Notes: generated from the sequence alone by a model not told the origin. DNA of 64,000 nt from Portunus trituberculatus (GCF_017591435.1 NC_059258.1:8090427-8154426); one strand, 5' to 3'; shown: positions 27,901 through 43,099, counted from the stretch's first letter. Translations and numbers: made by a program.

Positions 27901-30900
27901 ACATAAAACGCTGGAATACACCAAAATAACCCACTTTTGACATATTTCACTTCCTTAGACAAATAGTGTGTTTTGCCTGCAATTCTGAGTTTTGTTACAT
28001 AAAACGCTGGAATACACCAAAATAACCTCTTTTTGACATATTTCACTTCCTTAGACAAATAGTGTGTTTTGCCTGCAATTCTGAGTTTTGTTGCATAAAA
28101 CGCTGGAATACACCAAAATAACCCATTTTTTACATATTTCAGTTCCTTAGACAAATAGTGTGTTTTCGTAGCATTTCTGTGTTTTGGTGGAAAACAGCTA
28201 AAACTGATTAAATTACACGTTTTTCTTAATTTTACTTTGGATTCTCTATACTAGCTTGTTTTCATCAATTTTATCGTTTTGAAGCAAAATAATGTAAAAT
28301 GACGAATAAGCACAATTTTCAATCGAGATAGTTTTTTTTCATAAAACACCTTAAAACACATGAATAAGACGTTTTAATCGATATAGTGTTTTGCCTGCAT
28401 TTATGAGTTTGGTGCAAAAACGCTAAAATACACTAAAATAACCCACGTTTGACATATTTCACTTCCTTAGACATATATTGTGTTTTGCCTGCATTTCTGA
28501 GTTTTGGTTCATAAAACGCTGGAATACATCAAAATAACCCACTTTTGACATATTTCACTTCCTTAGACATATATTGTGTTTTGCCTGCAATTCTGAGTTT
28601 TGTTACATAAAACGCTGGAATTTGACATCAAAATAACCCTTTTGACATATTTCACTATTTCCTTAGACAAATAGTGTGTTTTGCCTGCAATTCTGAGTTT
28701 TGTTACATAAAACGCTGGAATACACCAAAATAACCCTTTTTGACATATTTCACTTCCTTAGACAAATAGTGTGTTTTGCCTGCAATTCTGAGTTTTGTTG
28801 CATAAAACGCTGGAATACACCAAAATAACCCATTTTTACATATTTCAGTTCCTTAGACAAATAGTGTGTTTTCGTAGCATTTCTGTGTTTTGGTGGAAAA
28901 CAGCTAAAACTGATTAAATTACACGTTTTTCTTAATTTTACTTTGGATTCTCTATACTAGCTTGTTTTCATCAATTTTATCGTTTTGAAGCAAAATAATG
29001 TAAAATGACGAATAAGCACAATTTTCAATCGAGATAGTTTTTTTCATAAAACACCTTAAAACACATGAATAAGACGTTTTAACAAATATAGTGTTTTGCC
29101 TGCATTTATGAGTTTGGTGCATAAAACGCTAGAATACACTAAAATAACCCACTTTTGACATATTTCACTTCCTTAGACATATATTGTGTTTTGCCTGCAT
29201 TTCTGAGTTTTGGTTCATAAAACGCTGGAATACATCAAAATAACCCTTTTGACATATTTCACTTCCTTAAACAAATAGTGTGTTTTCCTGCAATTCTGAG
29301 TTTTGTTACATAAAACGCTGGAATACACCAAAATAACCCCTTTTGACATATTTCACTACCTTAGACAAATAGTGTGTTTTGCCTGCACATAAAACGCTGG
29401 AATACACCAAAATAACCCTTTTCACATATTTCACTTTTGACCTTAGACAAATAGTGTGTTTTGCCTGCAATTCTGAGTTTTGTTGCATAAAACGCTGGAA
29501 TACACCAAAATAACCCATTTTTACATATTTCAGTTCCTTAGACAAATAGTGTGTTTTCGTAGCATTTCTGTGTTTTGGTGGAAAACAGCTAAAACTGATT
29601 AAATTACACGTTTTTCTTAATTTTACTTTGGATTCTCTATACTAGCTTGTTTTCATCAATTTTATCGTTTTGAAGCAAAATAATGTAAAATGACGAATAA
29701 GCACAATTTTCAATCGAGATAGTTTTTTTTCATAAAACACCTTAAAACACATGAATAAGACGTTTTAACAAATATAGTGTTTTGCCTGCATTTATGAGTT
29801 TGGTGCATAAAACGCTAGAATACACTAAAATAACCCACTTTTGACATATTTCACTTCCTTAGACATATATTGTGTTTTGCCTGCATTTCTGAGTTTTGGT
29901 TCATAAAACGCTGGAATACATCAAAATAACCCTTTTGACATATTTCACTTCCTTAAACAAATAGTGTGTTTTCCTGCAATTCTGAGTTTTGTTACATAAA
30001 ACGCTGGAATACACCAAAATAACCCTTTTTGACATATTTCACTTCCTTAGACAAATAGTGTGTTTTGCCTGCAATTCTGAGTTTTGTTACATAAAACGCT
30101 GGAATACACCAAAATAACCCACATATTTCACTTCCTTAGACAAATAGTGTGTTTTGCCTGCAATTCTGAGTTTTGTTGCATAAAACGCTTACACAAATAA
30201 CCCATTTGTTTTTCAGTTCCTTAGACAAATAGTGTGTTTTCGTGCATTTCTGTGTTTTGGTGGAAAACAGCTAAAACTGATTAAATTACACGTTTTTCTT
30301 AATTTTACTTTGGATTCTCTATACTAGCTTGTTTTCATCAATTTTATCGTTTTGAAGCAAAATAATGTAAAATGACGAATAAGCACAATTTTCAATCGAG
30401 ATAGTTTTTTTCATAAAACACCTTAAAACACATGAATAAGACGTTTTAACAAATATAGTGTTTTGCCTGCATTTATGAGTTTGGTGCATAAAACGCTAGA
30501 ATACACTAAAATAACCCACTTTTGACATATTTCACTTCCTTAGACATATATTGTGTTTTGCCTGCATTTCTGAGTTTTGGTTCATAAAACGCTGGAATAC
30601 ATCAAAATAACCCTTTTGACATATTTCACTTCCTTAAACAAATAGTGTGTTTTCCTGCAATTCTGAGTTTTGTTACATAAAACGCTGGAATACACCAAAA
30701 TAACCCATATTTCACTACCTTAGACAAATATTTCACATAAAACGCTGGAATACCTTAGACAAATAGTGTGTTTTGCCTGCAATTCTGAGTTTTGTTGCAT
30801 AAAACGCTGGAATACACCAAAATAACCCATTTTTACATATTTCAGTTCCTTAGACAAATAGTGTGTTTTCGTAGCATTTCTGTGTTTTGGTGGAAAACAG

Positions 30901-33900
30901 CTAAAACTGATTAAATTACACGTTTTTCTTAATTTTACTTTGGATTCTCTATACTAGCTTGTTTTCATCAATTTTATCGTTTTGAAGCAAAATAATGTAA
31001 AATGACGAATAAGCACAATTTTCAATCGAGATAGTTTTTTTCATAAAACACCTTAAAACACATGAATAAGACGTTTTAACAAATATAGTGTTTTGCCTGC
31101 ATTTATGAGTTTGGTGCATAAAACGCTAGCATAAAACGCTATTTCACTTCCTTAGAATACACTAAAATAACCCACTTTTGACATATTTCACTTCCTTAGA
31201 CATATATTGTGTTTTGCCTGCAATTCTGAGTTTTGTTACATAAAACGCTGGAATACACCAAAATAACCCCTTTTTGACATATTTCACTTCCTTAGACAAA
31301 TAGTGTGTTTTGCCTGCAATTCTGAGTTTTGTTACATAAAACGCTGGAATACACCAAAATAACCCATTTTGACATATTTCACTAGACAAATAGTGTGTTT
31401 TGCCTGCAATTCTGAGTTTTGTTACATAAAACGCTGGTATACACCAAAATAACCCCTTTTTGACATATAGTGTGTTTTGCCTGCAATTCTGAGTTTTGTT
31501 GCATAAAACGCTGGAATACACCAAAATAACCCATTTTTACATATTTCAGTTCCTTAGACAAATAGTGTGTTTTCGTAGCATTTCTGTGTTTTGGTGGAAA
31601 ACAGCTAAAAACTGATTAAATTACACGTTTTTCTTAATTTTACTTTGGATTCTGTATACTAGCTTGTTTTCATCAATTTTATCGTTTTGAAGCAAAATAA
31701 TGTAAAATGACGAATAAGCACAATTTTCAATCGAGATAGTTTTTTTTTCATAAAACACCTTAAAACACATGAATAAGAAGTTTTAACAAATATAGTGTTT
31801 TGCCTGCATTTATGAGTTTGGTGCATAAAACGCTAGAATACACTAAAATAACCCACTTTTGACATATTTCACTTCCTTAGACATATATTGTGTTTTGCCT
31901 GCATTTCTGAGTTTTGGTTCATAAAACGCTGGAATACATCAAAATAACCCTTTTGACATATTTCACTTCCTTAAACAAATAGTGTGTTTTCCTGCAATTC
32001 TGAGTTTTGTTACATAAAACGCTGGAATACACCAAAATAACCCTTTTTGACATATTTCACTTCCTTAGACAAATAGTGTGTTTTGCCTGCAATTCTGAGT
32101 TTTGTTACATAAAACGCTGGAATACACCAAAATAACCCCTTTTTACATATTTCACTTCCTTAGACAAATAGTGTGTTTTGCCTGCAATTCTGAGTTTTGT
32201 TGCATAAAACGCTGGAATACACCAAAATAACCCATTTTTACATATTTCAGTTCCTTAGACAAATAGTGTGTTTTCGTAGCATTTCTGTGTTTTGGTGGAA
32301 AACAGCTAAAACTGATTAAATTACACGTTTTTCTTAATTTTACTTTGGATTCTCTATACTAGCTTGTTTTCATCAATTTTATCGTTTTGAAGCAAAATAA
32401 TGTAAAATGACGAATAAGCACAATTTTCAATCGAGATAGTTTTTTTCATAAAACACCTTAAAACACATGAATAAGACGTTTTAACAAATATAGTGTTTTG
32501 CCTGCATTTATGAGTTTGGTGCATAAAACGCTAGAATACACTAAAATAACCCACTTTTGACATATTTCACTTCCTTAGACATATATTGTGTTTTGCCTGC
32601 ATTTCTGAGTTTTGGTTCATAAAACGCTGGAATACATCAAAATAACCCCTTTTTGACATATTTCACTTCCTTAAACAAATAGTGTGTTTTCCTGCAATTC
32701 TGAGTTTTGTTACATAAAACGCTGGAATACACCAAAATAACCCTTTTGACATATTTCACTTCCTTAGACAAATAGTGTGGTTTGCCTGCAATTCTGAGTT
32801 TTGTTACATAAAACGCTGGAATGCACCAAAATAACCCATTTTTGACATATTTCACTTCCTTAGACAAATAGTGTGTTTTGCCTGCAATTCTAAATTTTGT
32901 TGCATAAAACGCTGGAATACACCAAAATAACCCATTTTTTACATATTTCAGTTCCTTAAACAAATAGTGTGTTTTCGTAGCATTTCTGTGTTTTGGTGGA
33001 AAACAGCTAAAACTGATTAAATTACATTTTTCTTAATTTTTGGATTCGTTACTTTGTTTTCATCAATTTTATCGTTTTGAAGCAAAATAATGTAAAATGA
33101 CGAATAAGCACAATTTTCAATCGAGATAGTTTTTTTCATAAAACACCTTAAAACACATGAATAAGACGTTTTAACAAATATAGTGTTTTGCCTGCATTTA
33201 TGAGTTTGGTGCATAAAACGCTAGAATACACTAAAATAACCCACTTTTGACATATTTCACTTCCTTAGACATATATTGTGTTTTGCCTGCATTTCTGAGT
33301 TTTGGTTCATAAAACGCTGGAATACATCAAAATAACCCTTTTGACATATTTCACTTCCTTAACAAATAGTGTGTTTTCCTGCAATTCTGAGTTTTGTTAC
33401 ATAAAACGCTGGAATACACCAAAATAACCCTATTTGACATATTTCACTGAGTTTTGTTACTAAAACGCTAGACAAATAGTGTGTTTTGCCTGCAATTCTG
33501 AGTTTTGTTACATAAAACGCTGGAATACACCAAAATAACCCTTTTTCACATATTTCACTTCCTTAGACAAATAGTGTGTTTTGCCTGCAATTCTGAGTTT
33601 TGTTGCATAAAACGCTGGAATACACCAAAATAACCCATTTTTACATATTTCAGTTCCTTAGACAAATAGTGTGTTTTCGTAGCATTTCTGTGTTTTGGTG
33701 GAAAACAGCTAAAACTGATTAAATTACACGTTTTCTTAATTTTACTTTGGATTCTCTATACTAGCTTGTTTTCATCAATTTTATCGTTTTGAAGCAAAAT
33801 AATGTAAAATGACGAATAAGCACAATTTTCAATCGAGATAGTTTTTTTCATAAAACACCTTAAAACACATGAATAAGACGTTTTAACAAATATAGTGTTT

Positions 33901-36900
33901 TGCCTGCATTTATGAGTTTGGTGCATAAAACGCTAGAATACACTAAAATAACCCACTTTTGACATATTTCACTTCCTTAGACATATATTGTGTTTTGCCT
34001 GCATTTCTGAGTTTTGGTTCATAAAACGCTGGAATACATCAAAATAACCCTTTTGACATATTTCACTTCCTTAAACAAATAGTGTGTTTTCCTGCAATTC
34101 TGAGTTTTGTTACATAAAACGCTGGAATACACCAAAATAACCCATTTTGACATATTTCACTTCCTTAGACAAATAGTGTGTTTTGCCTGCAATTCTGAGT
34201 TTTGTTACATAAAACGCTGGAATACATAAAACGCTGGAATACACCAAAATAACCCATTTTTACATATTTCAGTTCCTTAGACAAATAGTGTGTTTTCGTA
34301 GCATTTCTGTGTTTTGGTGGAAAACAGCTAAAACTGATTAAATTACACGTTTTCTTAATTTTACTTTGGATTCTCTATACTAGCTTGTTTTCATCAATTT
34401 TATCGTTTTGAAGCAAAATAATGTAAAATGACGAATAAGCACAATTTTCAATCGAGATAGTTTTTTTTCATAAAACACCTTAAAAACACATGAATAAGAC
34501 GTTTTAACAAATATAGTGTTTTGCCTGCATTTATGAGTTTGGTGCATAAAACGCTAGAATACACTAAAATAACCCACTTTTGACATATTTCACTTCCTTA
34601 GACATATATTGTGTTTTGCCTGCATTTCTGAGTTTTGGTTCATAAAACGCTGGAATACATCAAAATAACCCTTTTGACATATTTCACTTCCTTAAACAAA
34701 TAGTGTGTTTTCCCTGCAATTCTGAGTTTTGTTACATAAAACGCTGGAATACACCCCTTTTTGACAAACTAACCCTGCAATTTTTTTGTTACACATATTT
34801 CACTTCCTTAGACAAATAGTGTGTTTTGCCTGCAATTCTGAGTTTTGTTGCATAAAACGCTGGAATACACCAAAATAACCCATTTTTACATATTTCAGTT
34901 CCTTAGACAAATAGTGTGTTTTCGTAGCATTTCTGTGTTTTGGTGGAAAACAGCTAAAACTGATTAAATTACACGTTTTTCTTAATTTTACTTTGGATTC
35001 TCTATACTAGCTTGTTTTCATCAATTTTATCGTTTTGAAGCAAAATAATGTAAAATGACGAATAAGCACAATTTTCAATCGAGATAGTTTTTTTCATAAA
35101 ACACCTTAAAACACATGAATAAGACGTTTTAACAAATATAGTGTTTTGCCTGCATTTATGAGTTTGGTGCATAAAACGCTAGAATACACTAAAATAACCC
35201 ACTTTTGACATATTTCACTTCCTTAGACATATATTGTGTTTTGCCTGCATTTCTGAGTTTTGGTTCATAAAACGCTGGAATACATCAAAATAACCCCTTT
35301 TGACATATTTCACTTCCTTAGACATATAGTGTGTTTTGCCTGCAATTCTGAGTTTTGTTACATAAAACGCTGGAATACACCAAAATAACCCTTTTTGACA
35401 TATTTCACTTCCTTAGACAAATAGTGTGTTTTGCCTGCAATTCTGAGTTTTGTTACATAAAACGCTGGAATACACCAAAATAACCCCTTTTGACATATTT
35501 CACTTCCTTAGACAAATAGTGTGTTTTGCCTGCAATTCTGAGTTTTGTTGCATAAAACGCTGGAATACACCAAAATAACCCATTTTTACATATTTCAGTT
35601 CCTTAGACAAATAGTGTGTTTTCGTAGCATTTCTGTGTTTTGGTGGAAAACAGCTAAAACTGATTAAATTACACGTTTTCTTAATTTTACTTTGGATTCT
35701 CTATACTAGCTTGTTTTCATCAATTTTATCGTTTTGAAGCAAAATAATGTAAAATGACGAATAAGCACAATTTTCAATCGAGATAGTTTTTTTCATAAAA
35801 CACCTTAAAAACACATGAATAAGACGTTTTAACAAATATAGTGTTTTGCCTGCATTTATGAGTTTGGTGCATAAAACGCTAGAATACACTAAAATAACCC
35901 ACTTTTGACATATTTCACTTCCTTAGACATATATTGTGTTTTGCCTGCATTTCTGAGTTTTGGTTCATAAAACGCTGGAATAAGTCAAAATAACCCCTAT
36001 TTTGACATATTTCACTTCCTTAAACAAATAGTGTGTTTTCCCTGCAATTCTGAGTTTTGTTACATAAAACGCTGGAATACACCAAAATAACCCATTTTTG
36101 ACATATTTCACTACCTTAGACAAATAGTGTGTTTTGCCTGCAATTCTGAGTTTTGTTCCATAAAACGCTGGAATACACCAAAATAACCCATTTTTACATA
36201 TTTCACTTCCTTAGACAAATAGTGTGTTTTGCCTGCAATTCTGAGTTTTGTTGGAATAAAACGCTGGAATAACCAAAATAACCCATTTTTACATATTTCA
36301 CAGACAAATAGTGTGTTTTCTTAATTTTACTTTTTTTTTCTTAATTTTACTTTGGATTCTCTATACTAGCTTGTTTTCATCAATTTTATCGTTTTGAAGC
36401 AAAATAATGTAAAATGACGAATAAGCACAATTTTCAATCGAGATAGTTTTTTTCATAAAACACCTTAAAAACACATGAATAAGACGTTTTAACAAATATA
36501 GTGTTTTGCCTGCATTTATGAGTTTGGTGCATAAAACGCTAGAATACACTAAAATAACCCACTTTTGACATATTTCACTTCCTTAGACATATATTGTGTT
36601 TTGCCTGCATTTCTGAGTTTTGGTTCATAAAACGCTGGAATACATCAAAATAACCCACTTTTGACATATTTCACTTCCTTAAACAAATAGTGTGTTTTCC
36701 CTGCAATTCTGAGTTTTGTTACATAAAACGCTGGAATACACCAAAATAACCCTTTTTGACATATTTCACTTCCTTAGACAAATAGTGTGTTTTGCCTGCA
36801 ATTCTGAGTTTTGTTACATAAAACGCTGGAATACACCAAAATAACCCTTTTTGACATATTTCACTTCCTTAGACAAATAGTGTGTTTTGCCTGCAATTCT

Positions 36901-39900
36901 GAGTTTTGTTGCATAAAACGCTGGAATACACCAAAATAACCCATTTTTTCCTTACATATTTCAGTTCCTTAGACAAATAGTGTGTTTTCGTAGCATTTCT
37001 GTGTTTTGGTGGAAAACAGCTAAAACTGATTAAATTACACGTTTTTCTTAATTTTACTTTGGATTCTCTATACTAGCTTGTTTTCATCAATTTTATCGTT
37101 TTGAAGCAAAATAATGTAAAATGACGAATAAGCACAATTTTCAATCGAGATAGTTTTTTTCATAAAACACCTTAAAACACATGAATAAGACGTTTTAACA
37201 AATATAGTGTTTTGCCTGCATTTATGAGTTTGGTGCATAAAACGCTAGAATACACTAAAATAACCCACTTTTGACATATTTCACTTCCTTAGACATATAT
37301 TGTGTTTTGCCTGCATTTCTGAGTTTTGGTTCATAAAACGCTGGAATACATCAAAATAACCCTTTTGACATATTTCACTTCCTTAAACAAATAGTGTGTT
37401 TTCCCTGCAATTCTGAGTTTTGTTACATAAAACGCTGGAATACACCAAAATAACCCATTTTTGACATATTTCACTTCCTTAGACAAATAGTGTGTTTTGC
37501 CTGCAATTCTGAGTTTTGTTGCATAAAACGCTGGAATACACCAAAATAACCCATTTTTTACATATTTCAGTTCCTTAGACAAATAGTGTGTTTTCGTAGC
37601 ATTTCTGTGTTTTGGTGGAAAACAGCTAAAAACTGATTAAATTACACGTTTTTCTTAATTTTACTTTGGATTCTCTATACTAGCTTGTTTTCATCAATTT
37701 TATCGTTTTGAAGCAAAATAATGTAAAATGACGAATAAGCACAATTTTCAATCGAGATAGTTTTTTTTCATAAAACACCTTAAAACACATGAATAAGACG
37801 TTTTAACAAATATAGTGTTTTGCCTGCATTTATGAGTTTGGTGCATAAAACGCTAGAATACACTAAAATAACCCACTTTTGACATATTTCACTTCCTTAG
37901 ACATATATTGTGTTTTGCCTGCATTTCTGAGTTTTGGTTCATAAAACGCTGGAATACATCAAAATAACCCTTTTGACATATTTCACTTCCTTAAACAAAT
38001 AGTGTGTTTTCCTGCAATTCTGAGTTTTGTTACATAAAACGCTGGAATACACCAAAATAACCCTTTTTATTTCACTACCTTAGACAAATAGTGTGTTTTG
38101 CCTGCAATTCTGAGTTTTGTTACATAAAACAATACACCAAAATAACCCTTTTCATATTTCTTCCTTAGACAAATAGTGTGTTTTGCCTGCAATTCTGAGT
38201 TTTGTTGCATAAAACGCTGGAATACACCAAAATAACCCATTTTTACATATTTCAGTTCCTTAGACAAATAGTGTGTTTTCGTAGCATTTCTGTGTTTTGG
38301 TGGAAAACAGCTAAAACTGATTAAATTACACGTTTTTCTTAATTTTACTTTGGATTCTCTATACTAGCTTGTTTTCATCAATTTTATCGTTTTGAAGCAA
38401 AATAATGTAAAATGACGAATAAGCACAATTTTCAATCGAGATAGTTTTTTTCATAAAACACCTTAAAACACATGAATAAGACGTTTTAACAAATATAGTG
38501 TTTTGCCTGCATTTATGAGTTTGGTGCATAAAACGCTAGAATACACTAAAATAACCCACTTTTGACATATTTCACTTCCTTAGACATATATTGTGTTTTG
38601 CCTGCATTTCTGAGTTTTGGTTCATAAAACGCTGGAATACATCAAAATAACCCTTTTGACATATTTCACTTCCTTAAACAAATAGTGTGTTTTCCTGCAA
38701 TTCTGAGTTTTGTTACATAAAACGCTGGAATACACCAAAATAACCCTTTTTGACATATTTCACTACCTTAGACAAATAGTGTGTTTTGCCTGCAATTCTG
38801 AGTTTTGTTACATAAAACGCTGGAATACACCAAAATAACCCCTTTTGACATATTTCACTTCCTTAGACAAATAGTGTGTTTTGCCTGCAATTCTGAGTTT
38901 TGTTGCATAAAACGCTGGAATACACCAAAATAACCCATTTTTACATATTTCAGTTCCTTAGACAAATAGTGTGTTTTCGTAGCATTTCTGTGTTTTGGTG
39001 GAAAACAGCTAAAACTGATTAAATTACACGTTTTTCTTAATTTTACTTTGGATTCTCTATACTAGCTTGTTTTCATCAATTTTATCGTTTTGAAGCAAAA
39101 TAATGTAAAATGACGAATAAGCACAATTTTCAATCGAGATAGTTTTTTTCATAAAACACCTTAAAACACATGAATAAGACGTTTTAACAAATATAGTGTT
39201 TTGCCTGCATTTATGAGTTTGGTGCATAAAACGCTAGAATACACTAAAATAACCCACTTTTGACATATTTCACTTCCTTAGACATATATTGTGTTTTGCC
39301 TGCATTTCTGAGTTTTGGTTCATAAAACGCTGGAATACATCAAAATAACCCCTTTTTGACAGATTTCACTTCCTTAAACAAATAGTGTGTTTTCCCTGCA
39401 ATTCTGAGTTTTGTTACATAAAACGCTGGAATACACCAAAATAACCCTTTTTGACATATTTCACTTCCTTAAACAAATAGTGTGTTTTGCCTGCAATTCT
39501 GAGTTTTGTTACATAAAACGCTGGAATACACCAAAATAACCCATTTTTTACATATTTCAGTTCCTTAGACAAATAGTGTGTTTTGCCTGCAATTCTGAGT
39601 TTTGTTGCATAAACCTTAGACAAATAGTGTGTTTTCGTAGCATTTCTGTGTTTTGGTGGAAAACAGCTAAAATCTGATTAAATTACACGTTTTTCTTAAT
39701 TTTACTTTGGATTCTCTATACTAGCTTGTTTTCATCAATTTTATCGTTTTGAAGCAAAATAATGTAAAATGACGAATAAGCACAATTTTCAATCGAGATA
39801 GTTTTTTTTCATAAAACACCTTAAAAACACATGAATAAGACGTTTTAACAAATATAGTGTTTTGCCTGCATTTATGAGTTTGGTGCATAAAACGCTAGAA

Positions 39901-42599
39901 TACACTAAAATAACCCACTTTTGACATATTTCACTTCCTTAGACATATATTGTGTTTTGCCTGCATTTCTGAGTTTTGGTTCATAAAACGCTGGAATACA
40001 TCAAAATAACCCTTTTGACATATTTCACTTCCTTAAACAAATAGTGTGTTTTCCTGCAATTCTGAGTTTTGTTACATAAAACGCTGGAATACACCAAAAT
40101 AACCCATTTTGACATATTTCACTACCTTAGACAAATAGTGTGTTTTGCCTGCAATTCTGAGTTTTGTTACATAAAACGCTGGAATACACCAAAATAACCC
40201 CTTTTGACATATTTCACTTCCTTAGACAAATAGTGTGTTTTGCCTGCAATTCTGAGTTTTGTTGCATAAAACGCTGGAATACACCAAAATAACCCATTTT
40301 TACATATTTCAGTTCCTTAGACAAATAGTGTGTTTTCGTAGCATTTCTGTGTTTTGGTGGAAAACAGCTAAAACTGATTAAATTACACGTTTTTCTTAAT
40401 TTTACTTTGGATTCTCTATACTAGCTTGTTTTCATCAATTTTATCGTTTTGAAGCAAAATAATGTAAAATGACGAATAAGCACAATTTTCAATCGAGATA
40501 GTTTTTTTCATAAAACACCTTAAAACACATGAATAAGACGTTTTAACAAATATAGTGTTTTGCCTGCATTTATGAGTTTGGTGCATAAAACGCTAGAATA
40601 CACTAAAATAACCCACTTTTGACATATTTCACTTCCTTAGACATATATTGTGTTTTGCCTGCATTTCTGAGTTTTGTTCATAAAACGCTGGAATACATCA
40701 AAATAACCCCTTTTGACATATTTCACTTCCTTAAACAAATAGTGTGTTTTCCTGCAATTCTGAGTTTTGTTACATAAAACGCTGGAATACACCAAAATAA
40801 CCCTTTTGACATATTTCACTTCCTTAGACAAATAGTGTGTTTTGCCTGCAATTCTGAGTTTTGTTACATAAAACGCTGGAATACACCAAAATAACCCTTT
40901 TTGACATATTTCACTTCCTTAGACAAATAGTGTGTTTTGCCTGCAATTCTGAGTTTTGTTGCATAAAACGCTGGAATACACCAAAATAACCCATTTTTAC
41001 ATATTTCAGTTCCTTAGACAAATAGTGTGTTTTCGTAGCATTTCTGTGTTTTGGTGGAAAACAGCTAAAACTGATTAAATTACACGTTTTTCTTAATTTT
41101 ACTTTGGATTCTCTATACTAGCTTGTTTTCATCAATTTTATCGTTTTGAAGCAAAATAATGTAAAATGACGAATAAGCACAATTTTCAATCGAGATAGTT
41201 TTTTTCATAAAACACCTTAAAACACATGAATAAGACACTTTTAACAAATATAGTGTTTTGCCTGCATTTATGAGTTTTGGTGCATAAAACGCTAGAATAC
41301 ACTAAAATAACCCACTTTTGACATATTTCACTTCCTTAGACATATAGTGTGTTTTGCCTGCATTTCTGAGTTTTGTTTCATAAAACGCTGGAATACATCA
41401 AAATAACCCTTTTGACATATTTCACTTCCTTAGACAAATAGTGTGTTTTGCCTGCAATTCTGAGTTTTGTTACATAAAACGCTGGAATACACCAAAATAA
41501 CCCCTTTTGACATATTTCACTTCCTTAGACAAATAGTGTGTTTTGCCTGCAATTCTGAGTTTTGTTACATAAAACGCTGGAATACACCAAAATAACCCCT
41601 TTTTACATATTTCACTTCCTTAGACAAATAGTGTGTTTTCCTGCAATTCTGAGTTTTGTTGCATAAAACGCTGGAATACACCAAAATAACCCATTTTTAC
41701 ATATTTCAGTTCCTTAGACAAATAGTGTGTTTTCGTAGCATTTCTGTGTTTTGGTGGAAAACAGCTAAAACTGATTAAATTACACGTTTTTCTTAATTTT
41801 ACTTTGGATTCTCTATACTAGCTTGTTTTCATCAATTTTATCGTTTTGAAGCAAAATAATGTAAAATGACGAATAAGCACAATTTTCAATCGAGATAGTT
41901 TTTTTTCATAAAACACCTTAAAACACATGAATAAGACGTTTTAACAAATATAGTGTTTTGCCTGCATTTATGAGTTTGGTGCATAAAACGCTAGAATACA
42001 CTAAAATAACCCACTTTTGACATATTTCACTTCCTTAGACATATATTGTGTTTTGCCTGCATTTCTGAGTTTTGGTTCATAAAACGCTGGAATACATCAA
42101 AATAACCCTTTTGACATATTTCACTTCCTTAAACAAATAGTGTGTTTTCCTGCAATTCTGAGTTTTGTTACATAAAACGCTGGAATACACCAAAATAACC
42201 CATTTTGACATATTTCACTAAGACAAATAGTGTGTTTTGCCTGCAATTCTGAGTTTTGTTACATAAAACGCTGGAATACACCAAAATAACCCTTTTTGAC
42301 ATATTTCACTTCCTTAGACAAATAGTGTGTTTTGCCTGCAATTCTGAGTTTTGTTGCATAAAACGCTGGAATACACCAAAATAACCCATTTTTACATATT
42401 TCAGTTCCTTAGACAAATAGTGTGTTTTCGTAGCATTTCTGTGTTTTGGTGGAAAACAGCTAAAAACTGATTAAATTACACGTTTTTCTTAATTTTACTT
42501 TGGATTCTCTATACTAGCTTGTTTTCATCAATTTTATCGTTTTGAAGCAAAATAATGTAAAATGACGAATAAGCACAATTTTCAATCGAGATAGTTTTT

Positions 42600-43099
42600 N
42601 NNNNNNNNNNNNNNNNNNNNNNNNNNNNNNNNNNNNNNNNNNNNNNNNNNNNNNNNNNNNNNNNNNNNNNNNNNNNNNNNNNNNNNNNNNNNNNNNNNNN
42701 NNNNNNNNNNNNNNNNNNNNNNNNNNNNNNNNNNNNNNNNNNNNNNNNNNNNNNNNNNNNNNNNNNNNNNNNNNNNNNNNNNNNNNNNNNNNNNNNNNNN
42801 NNNNNNNNNNNNNNNNNNNNNNNNNNNNNNNNNNNNNNNNNNNNNNNNNNNNNNNNNNNNNNNNNNNNNNNNNNNNNNNNNNNNNNNNNNNNNNNNNNNN
42901 NNNNNNNNNNNNNNNNNNNNNNNNNNNNNNNNNNNNNNNNNNNNNNNNNNNNNNNNNNNNNNNNNNNNNNNNNNNNNNNNNNNNNNNNNNNNNNNNNNNN
43001 NNNNNNNNNNNNNNNNNNNNNNNNNNNNNNNNNNNNNNNNNNNNNNNNNNNNNNNNNNNNNNNNNNNNNNNNNNNNNNNNNNNNNNNNNNNNNNNNNNN
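42600..43099. other. Assembly gap of 500 N
   Basis: Exactly 500 N separate the satellite array, cut in mid-core after gatagttttt, from the retrotransposon fragment that follows. The fixed length points to a scaffolding placeholder, so the true distance and even the adjacency are unknown. The 3' half of retrotransposon copy B and the right end of the array would be expected here. Confidence 0.98.

Larger units (their letters stand above)
1..42599. repeat. Satellite array, 95-bp monomer with higher-order units
   Basis: One AT-rich tandem array fills the first contig and runs off the left edge and into the gap on the right. The basic monomer is about 95 bp; for example, successive ttacataaaacgctgg blocks start at 22561 and 22656. 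Monomers are nested in higher-order units. Spacing of the core marker cgtagca is 793, 705 and 607 bp for the units starting at 22034, 22827 and 23532. By eye I count about 65 cores, two of them damaged (near 5106 and 24890). All units have the same orientation. Short apparent reading frames on the minus strand are by-products: 95 is not a multiple of 3 and the frames break at every indel. Centromeric or other heterochromatic location is inference. I do not recognise the family. Confidence 0.97.

Noticed and set aside
650..40831. Many minus-strand open frames with peptide repeats such as LFWCIPAFYVTKLRIAGKTH
   Set aside because: They are translations of the satellite. The 95-bp period shifts frame each monomer, indels cut them at random points, and none has a domain or a stable start.
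1..42599. CRISPR-like appearance of regularly spaced repeats
   Set aside because: The spacers are themselves repeated, the period is 95 bp with a higher-order level, there are no cas genes, and the other elements are eukaryotic.
1..42599. CENP-B box or telomeric (TTAGG)n within the satellite
   Set aside because: I found no match to the CENP-B box pattern and no tandem TTAGG run; ccttag in the monomer is isolated.
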